Assembly (NCBI GenBank): GCA_045534775.1
Contig: JAZSKI010000022.1
Coordinates: 1 to 19,533 of the forward strand
Source: JAZOTK01 sp045534775
GTDB lineage: Bacteria; Bacillota; Clostridia; RUG12999
Direction of reading: 5' to 3'
Length of the DNA: 19,533 bases
The stretch's first letter is position 1. Each line of letters starts with the position of its first letter. The notes below the pieces were generated by a model. That model was not told where the DNA came from. It saw nothing but the letters and a program-made list of their open reading frames with translations, and ran no database searches. The position numbers and the translations under genes are program-made. Positions 14,644 through 19,533 of this stretch are shown in pieces.

Positions 14644-14672
14644 TTGACAAAATACTACTACAGTAGTATAAT
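14644..14672 (+). promoter_or_regulatory. Promoter of the toxin-antitoxin operon
   Basis: Perfect TTGACA (14644-14649) and perfect TATAAT (14667-14672) are 17 bases apart. An exact inverted repeat occupies most of the spacer and the first half of the -10 box, which predicts tight repression. Confidence 0.88.
14652..14669. promoter_or_regulatory. Likely operator: 7-4-7 palindrome inside the promoter
   Basis: ATACTAC (14652-14658), a TACA spacer and GTAGTAT (14663-14669) form a perfect dyad between the -35 and -10 boxes, overlapping the -10. This is the classical position for an autorepressor site, and the operon's second gene encodes an XRE-type HTH protein that could bind it. Binding is inferred. 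Confidence 0.7.
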
Positions 14673-14715
14673 TATTATGGGGTTGTAGCTCTGTTAATTC
14701 TATGGAGGTAATAAC

Positions 14716-15387
14716 ATGATCTTATACCATGGAAGCGAAAGAATAGTAGAGTTCCCAATTTATGGGAAGAGTAATTCACATAACGATTATGGTAGTGGCT
14801 TTTACTGTACTGAAAATAAAGAACTTTCGAAAGAGTGGGCCTGTGTAAATAATAAAAATGCTTTTTCCAATATATATGAACTCAACCTTGAAGGTCTTAA
14901 TATTTTACAACTAAATTCAAAAGAGTATACATTACTAAATTGGTTAGCAATACTCATAAAGAATAGAACTTGTTGGGAAAATAGTGCATTATCAGAATTA
15001 ACGCAAAAATATATATCTGAAAACTTTATGATTGATATTTCTATGTATGATGTTATAGTTGGATATCGTGCTGATGATTCATATTTCTCCTTTGCTCAAG
15101 ATTTTATTTCAGGTGAAATATCATATCGTCAACTTAAGCAAGCAATGTCTTTTAGTAAGTGTGGTGAACAAATAGTTCTTACAAGTGAAAAAGCATTTCA
15201 ACAAATCAGATATATTTCGAGCACCTTAGTTGATGCATCTGTCTACTATAAAAAGAAAAAGGAACGAGATAAAAAAGTACGAAAAGACTATATCCAAACA
15301 AAAAATGAACGGCTCATACCTGACGAAATGTTTATAGTTGATATTATGAGGAAGGAAATAAAACAGGATGACAAACGCTTACGATAA
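14716..15387 (+). CDS. DUF3990-like ADP-ribosyltransferase-fold protein, putative toxin
   Basis: A 223-residue protein resembling the DUF3990 family, which belongs to the ADP-ribosyltransferase fold. The N-terminal ILYHGSERIVEFP (His5) and NDYGSGFYCTENKELSKEWA (Tyr25/Tyr30) correspond to the H and Y elements of H-Y-E type enzymes, and KCGEQIVLTSEKAF (Glu151-Gln152) to the third. Family members occur next to small HTH partners and are thought to be NAD-using toxins; the target here is unknown. The C-terminus from about 200 is highly charged. GGAGG precedes the ATG by seven bases. The gene overlaps its HTH partner by 20 bases and is AT-rich compared with genes to the left. Confidence 0.75.
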   Translation: MILYHGSERIVEFPIYGKSNSHNDYGSGFYCTENKELSKEWACVNNKNAFSNIYELNLEGLNILQLNSKEYTLLNWLAILIKNRTCWENSALSELTQKYISENFMIDISMYDVIVGYRADDSYFSFAQDFISGEISYRQLKQAMSFSKCGEQIVLTSEKAFQQIRYISSTLVDASVYYKKKKERDKKVRKDYIQTKNERLIPDEMFIVDIMRKEIKQDDKRLR

Positions 15388-16006
15388 AAATTACTTACAT
15401 CACGCCCAAAAGAATTTTGGTCATATGATTGATTTTGCTGTTAATACTTGTAATTATAATATAGATGAATATTTTGATATGTTTTTAGCATCAAATATAT
15501 GCATACAATATGAAGTAGGTAATCCTGCATATATAGTAGGAAAAACCGGATGCGAACTTGCACGTATGGTTATTTTTGAGATTAAAAATTCTATTATTGA
15601 CGAAAAAGATGTATTGAATTTCGATAAATCCCCTGAATATTGGCTTGGATGGGCACTTAGTTACTATGTTTGGTTTAGAAATTATAAGTTCAAATATGTC
15701 TTATGCGCGATTTCTGCAAGCGAAATATTAAGAATGCATAATAATGCACAAAAAATGAACATTTCAAAATTTGTTTCTTTGTTAGATAAGATTATTGTGG
15801 AATATTATACACAAACACCACTAACAAGAATGAGAAACGTTTATGGTATTTCTCAATCAGAACTTGCTGAACGTTCTGGAGTCAATTTGAGAGTTATTCA
15901 AAGTTACGAACAACGGTTGAGGGATATTAATAAGGCTCAGCTTTTGATTGTTGCTCGCCTTGCTCAAGCATTGGATTGTCATCCAACGGATTTAATAGAT
16001 AAATAA
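15368..16006 (+). CDS. XRE-family HTH protein, putative antitoxin and autorepressor
   Basis: A 212-residue protein with two parts. The N-terminal half (about 10-125) carries YFDMFLASNICIQYEVGNPAYIVGKTGCELA, a block that I associate with HTH proteins encoded next to DUF3990 genes and which may neutralise the toxin. The C-terminal part (about 152-210) is a standard XRE helix-turn-helix (MRNVYGISQSELAERSGVNL and RVIQSYEQ). The ATG at 15368 lies inside the toxin's last codons; AGGAAGGA is about 12 bases upstream, with a closer AGG. The order toxin first, antitoxin second, with overlap, fits coupled synthesis. Confidence 0.78.
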   Translation: MTNAYDKNYLHHAQKNFGHMIDFAVNTCNYNIDEYFDMFLASNICIQYEVGNPAYIVGKTGCELARMVIFEIKNSIIDEKDVLNFDKSPEYWLGWALSYYVWFRNYKFKYVLCAISASEILRMHNNAQKMNISKFVSLLDKIIVEYYTQTPLTRMRNVYGISQSELAERSGVNLRVIQSYEQRLRDINKAQLLIVARLAQALDCHPTDLIDK

Positions 16007-16015
16007 TTAAAAACT

Positions 16016-16053
16016 AGGTTACTATAATCAATCATAGATTTATAGTACAACCT
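16016..16053 (+). terminator. Bulged hairpin after the antitoxin gene
   Basis: AGGTT-ACTATAA (16016-16027) pairs with TTATAGT-AC-AACCT (16040-16053), a 12-base stem with a two-base bulge. The T-rich run comes only at 16067-16079, so it may be a weak terminator or processing site separating the toxin-antitoxin pair from the TIR gene. I found no convincing promoter in 16054-16152. Confidence 0.4.
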
Positions 16054-16152
16054 GTCCAAACATTATCTTTTATTTTTTTGCTGAAGATTGCGAAAAATGT
16101 AGAAATACAACGTAAAAGTATGCTAAATGTATTACCACGAAAGGATAAAATA

Positions 16153-17142
16153 ATGATTGCCACAGTAACTCTGAAAAGATACATAAAAAAATGTGAAATT
16201 GTGTTAAATAATAAGGATTTGAAAGAGGCCGAAAAATTGCAAGATGAAGTTATAGCCACTTTAGGGAATGATATTAAGGGATTGAAAAATGGCTTATCAA
16301 ACTATTCATTTGTATCAATTGCATCGTTTGCAGGACATACAACATGTTTAGGAGAAAAAGTAGATTTTTTAGGTGATCTAAAAATCATAAAAGAAAGACT
16401 AATTGTTGAACTTGAAAAAACAGAAGCTGATTTAGGAAATGATATGACAATATCAAAAAAACAAAATAAAATTTTCGTCAGCCACACTCCCATTGAATCT
16501 CAAGAAGCGCTTGCAGTAATTGAATTACTTGAATCAATCGGACTTTCTGAAAAAGATATTCTTTCAACATCTGTTTCAGGATATCAAGTTCCGATAAATC
16601 ATAACAAATACGAGTATATAGCTCAAGAATTTGAAAATAATAATATGTTTGTAATATTTCTACTTTCAAACAATTATTATAAAAGCATTGCTTCTTTAAA
16701 CGAAATGGGTGCAACTTGGATTTTGAAAAATGAATATACTTCCATTCTCCTTCCAGGGTTTACTTACAAACAAATAACAGGTGCGATTGATCCATGTAAG
16801 GTTGGGATTAAACTAGATGATAATATAGAAGAAGTTAACTCAAGACTAAATGAACTAAAAGATTTATTAATTGATCTTTTTAACATCCCATCAGTATCAA
16901 CAACAAAATGGGAGCGTATACGAAAAACTTTTCTTAATAAAGTCAGCAATAACGCGACTAAGAATAATGATATTGATAATGTGCTTTCCAAGTTTATGGA
17001 ATCCGGAACTGATATTACAATAAAAACAATAATTTCTCTTGGGTATGATGAAACAAAAGCAAATAACATTCTTGAACAATTGCTAAAAAATAATTATATA
17101 GAAAAAAGCCGCTATGGACGATATAGATGGAAAAACATCTAA
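16153..17142 (+). CDS. TIR-domain protein with helical N-terminus and winged-helix-like C-terminus
   Basis: A 329-residue three-part protein. Residues 1-95 are helical and charged, with no family that I recognise. Residues about 105-220 form a TIR domain: KIFVSHTPIESQEALAVIEL gives strand A, box 1 and helix A, DILSTSVSGYQVPI the BB loop, and FVIFLLSNNYYKSIASLNEMG the strand D/helix region with Glu184 at the catalytic position of NAD-cleaving TIRs. Residues about 271-329 look like a winged helix (TIKTIISLGYDETKANNILEQ, then KNNYIEKSRYGRYRW). The frame extends back to a TTG at 16078, but the ATG at 16153 has AAAGGA seven bases upstream, the same ACGAAAGGA word that precedes the next gene. Likely an NADase effector of a defence system; inference from fold and context. 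Confidence 0.82.
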   Translation: MIATVTLKRYIKKCEIVLNNKDLKEAEKLQDEVIATLGNDIKGLKNGLSNYSFVSIASFAGHTTCLGEKVDFLGDLKIIKERLIVELEKTEADLGNDMTISKKQNKIFVSHTPIESQEALAVIELLESIGLSEKDILSTSVSGYQVPINHNKYEYIAQEFENNNMFVIFLLSNNYYKSIASLNEMGATWILKNEYTSILLPGFTYKQITGAIDPCKVGIKLDDNIEEVNSRLNELKDLLIDLFNIPSVSTTKWERIRKTFLNKVSNNATKNNDIDNVLSKFMESGTDITIKTIISLGYDETKANNILEQLLKNNYIEKSRYGRYRWKNI

Positions 17143-17173
17143 TCCAGAAACTTTTTTACGAAAGGAATATAAA

Positions 17174-19533
17174 ATGATACTAATACATGATATGCTAAAA
17201 TCGGATCCATATAGATGTGTAGAAGGTGACCAATTCTACATAAATAAAGAAGATTTTTATAATGGAGTATATGTTGAACCTTCTAGCACATTTTTACACA
17301 ATGTAAAATTAAAAACCGAGCAGGGCAACAGTGCTATTAAGTTCTTTCATATTAATGGCTATGCTGGATGTGGAAAAACTTTGTTTGCTCATTATTTAAT
17401 TCACGAATTCGGATATGATGATAGTTTTTTCTATGAATTTGATCAAGGTGAAGGGAAAAATTATTCACTAGATTTTGTAAAAAAACGAATGATACAACAA
17501 TTAGCAGAACACATAACTTATGTTACTTGCAATAATCGTATGGTTTTAAAAAAGTTTGCACAAATTGGCAAAAAGATATACGGAGAAAGTAACGACTATG
17601 TGATGCTTTCAAAATTATTTTTTGACACATATTGGATTTCGGAAAAGAATTTTGGTATTTTTGATAATCAAGATTATGCAACAACAATTTCAATTATCGT
17701 AGACACTTTAAAAGAAATATCAGAATCAAAAGAATCGGATATAAATGATTCCATTAAGTTTTTGTTGTTCTGTGATTACTATTGGCGCTGTGCTGAAATT
17801 GTTTCCGGTCTATATGAATCAAGTGACAAAGTGATTTTTTGTTTACTTGATAATTTAGATAACCTAGAAAGAGAAGCTGCTGTCGATTTATATATTAATA
17901 TTCATGATGTCATTCGTAAACTTACCGAAAATAGGATGAATAGTAGAAATAATGTAAACAATGAACTTATTCACCTAAAGTTTATTTATTTATTTCCTAC
18001 TCGAGAAGTCACTAATCAGCGCCTAATTGATGGTCTTAGACGTAAAAATCAAGAAGACCTGCTTTCTACTCATGGTATAGTATTTTCTTTTGATATGGAA
18101 GAAAGTTGTACTCCTTTAGATAAGATTATCACTGGACGAAAAAAACATTGGTCCTCTTCATCTGTCCGAGATGAGGATATGAAAAAAATAGATGTTATTG
18201 AAAATTTAATGAAAATACCTTATGTACAAGGACAGTTTTCATCTTTATTAAATGGAAATTACGCTCATTGTGTGGATCGTATTTTAGATTTATATGTGGA
18301 TATGCCAGAAAAAATTCAAGAATGCTTTGATATGCAATCAGACAATAGATATGGTACAGATTATTTGAATTGTTCAAAAGAGGGAGCACGCGGAATTCTG
18401 TTACGAATGCTTTTGGAATTATTCAAAAGTCGAAATATTTACGACAATCCAACAGATATGGATGAGTCCAACAAGTTCAATGTTAACGGTAAACTAGGAT
18501 TAAGAGAATTAAATAGCCAAGCATCACAAGAAATGTATTATGTGTCTACATCTAGACTTTTACTTACTTTCATAAGAGAAGCAAGAAATAAGCGTGTTAA
18601 AATTAATCATTTATTTCGTTGTTTTTCGGATATTGAAGGTACGGAAATTTGTAGGTATCTTTATGCGCTTAGCGAAAATATTCGAGATACATGGAGACGA
18701 CTTATAGTATTTACTTCTCATATACCTCATTCAATCGAAGATTTATATAATCAATTTGAAAAATTCCGTAATAACCCATTGTTGGATGCTACTGAATTTT
18801 CAGAGATAGAAATTTGTCTTTCAGGTGATACATATATTGGAATGGTTGTTCCCAATTTTGAATTTTATCTTAGCAGAATAGATATGGAAGCGAATATAGA
18901 TGCATATCCGCCTCTATTTGGAAAAAAAAGCATTTTAACCATTCACGGTGAAAGACAATGTATGCATTCTATAGAAAGAGTAGTTAAATCTATTGAAAAT
19001 TGTGCATTTGAAATATATAAATTTGATAAGGAAATGATTAATAAATGCATTAATGAAAATTCTATTAATTATGTGAATAATCTTTTTGTATCAAGTCACT
19101 CAAAAAAGAGTGCTAAGCAATCACATTTATCAAGAATTATTTTTTCGCATATATCATATATTGAACGTTTCCGACGATATCTTCTGTATTGTGAAAATAA
19201 AGGTGGAGACAAAGAGCTTTCGGAAGATATAGCAAAGACAAACAAGAGACTTATTAGTTATATTTTGCGATACTTGGCTTTATTTGACGCAGAACCTTTA
19301 CTGGGGCAACATTACTCGCTGCTTTCCAACGAATTCTTGCCTAAAGATTATGAGGATGGTATAACACAAAAAAGGACTTGTAAAGATATCATAGATCTTA
19401 CGCAAAATCCTATGTTTAAAGCAAATCAATCTATTTGTAGGATGATACAACGTGGATATCAAGATCAAAAAGTTGCCCAAATGCAACTTTTATCAGAAAT
19501 ACAAAATATACATAATGCAGAATACAAAATCAT
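17174..19533 (+). CDS. Large P-loop NTPase, putative defence sensor (partial, 3' end off window)
   Basis: An uninterrupted frame of 786 codons runs to the window edge without a stop. It begins 31 bases after the TIR gene with ACGAAAGGA ahead of the ATG. The Walker A motif is GYAGCGKT (62-69), preceded by the hydrophobic strand KFFHI. A Walker B-like strand KVIFCLLDNLDNLE lies at about 219-232, followed by a LKFIYLFPTREV strand with a possible sensor arginine near 275. This is the order of AAA+/STAND-type NTPases. The remaining 500 or so residues are helix-rich without a motif that I recognise and could be a recognition region. A role with the TIR effector is inferred from adjacency only. Confidence 0.8.
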   Translation, partial: MILIHDMLKSDPYRCVEGDQFYINKEDFYNGVYVEPSSTFLHNVKLKTEQGNSAIKFFHINGYAGCGKTLFAHYLIHEFGYDDSFFYEFDQGEGKNYSLDFVKKRMIQQLAEHITYVTCNNRMVLKKFAQIGKKIYGESNDYVMLSKLFFDTYWISEKNFGIFDNQDYATTISIIVDTLKEISESKESDINDSIKFLLFCDYYWRCAEIVSGLYESSDKVIFCLLDNLDNLEREAAVDLYINIHDVIRKLTENRMNSRNNVNNELIHLKFIYLFPTREVTNQRLIDGLRRKNQEDLLSTHGIVFSFDMEESCTPLDKIITGRKKHWSSSSVRDEDMKKIDVIENLMKIPYVQGQFSSLLNGNYAHCVDRILDLYVDMPEKIQECFDMQSDNRYGTDYLNCSKEGARGILLRMLLELFKSRNIYDNPTDMDESNKFNVNGKLGLRELNSQASQEMYYVSTSRLLLTFIREARNKRVKINHLFRCFSDIEGTEICRYLYALSENIRDTWRRLIVFTSHIPHSIEDLYNQFEKFRNNPLLDATEFSEIEICLSGDTYIGMVVPNFEFYLSRIDMEANIDAYPPLFGKKSILTIHGERQCMHSIERVVKSIENCAFEIYKFDKEMINKCINENSINYVNNLFVSSHSKKSAKQSHLSRIIFSHISYIERFRRYLLYCENKGGDKELSEDIAKTNKRLISYILRYLALFDAEPLLGQHYSLLSNEFLPKDYEDGITQKRTCKDIIDLTQNPMFKANQSICRMIQRGYQDQKVAQMQLLSEIQNIHNAEYKI

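Noticed and set aside
14460..14715. Insertion-sequence remnant at the island edge
   Set aside because: The hairpin resembles the ends of some insertion sequences, but no second end, target duplication or transposase fragment is visible, so a terminator relic is the simpler reading.
16078..16152. Upstream TTG start for the TIR gene
   Set aside because: There is no ribosome binding site before 16078 (only a T-run), while the ATG at 16153 has AAAGGA at good spacing.
18195..19486. Short minus-strand open frames opposite the NTPase
   Set aside because: They are 62-64 codons in AT-rich sequence, with no start signals, opposite a continuous 786-codon frame.

Overview
The window looks like a chromosomal segment of a low-GC, gut-type Clostridia (Oscillospiraceae/Lachnospiraceae-like) bacterium. 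This rests on gene content (FeoA-FeoB fusion, ThiT under a TPP riboswitch, DUF3990-type toxin module), strong AGGAGG ribosome binding sites, near-consensus sigma-A promoters with 17-base spacers, and short compound palindromic repeats. No rRNA, tRNA or CRISPR array was seen, so the taxon is an inference.

Bases 1-14,460 are ordinary core genome. A promoter at 24-52 drives a tightly overlapping aromatic amino acid operon, aroB-aroA-aroC-pheA (245-4722), covering 3-dehydroquinate formation, EPSP synthase, chorismate synthase, and a chorismate mutase/prephenate dehydratase fusion for phenylalanine. A repeat-rich spacer follows, then a promoter, TPP riboswitch and terminator controlling the thiamine transporter gene thiT (start corrected to 5317). 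A convergent patatin-like lipase gene is divergent from a fused feoA-feoB gene whose start is a TTG at 7067, just after a perfect consensus promoter. A minus-strand block holds an S24/XRE self-cleaving-type repressor with an ArsC/Spx-like protein, a metal-dependent amidohydrolase, and a small membrane protein. A small plus-strand hypothetical gene shares a bidirectional terminator with a minus-strand operon of DivIVA-like, Lrp/AsnC-type and class I aminotransferase genes.

Bases from about 14,480 to the right edge are visibly AT-richer and differ in codon use, consistent with an acquired defence-type island. The first module is a probable toxin-antitoxin pair: a DUF3990-like ADP-ribosyltransferase-fold protein and an overlapping XRE-HTH partner. 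Their promoter contains an exact 7-4-7 inverted repeat between -35 and -10, a likely autoregulatory operator. The second module is a pair of genes: a 329-residue protein with a helical N-terminus, a TIR domain that retains the expected catalytic glutamate, and a winged-helix-like C-terminus, followed 31 bases later by a large P-loop NTPase (at least 786 residues, running off the window). This TIR plus large-ATPase pair matches the logic of NAD-depleting anti-phage systems but does not match a named system that I recognise. It is the best candidate here for something undescribed.
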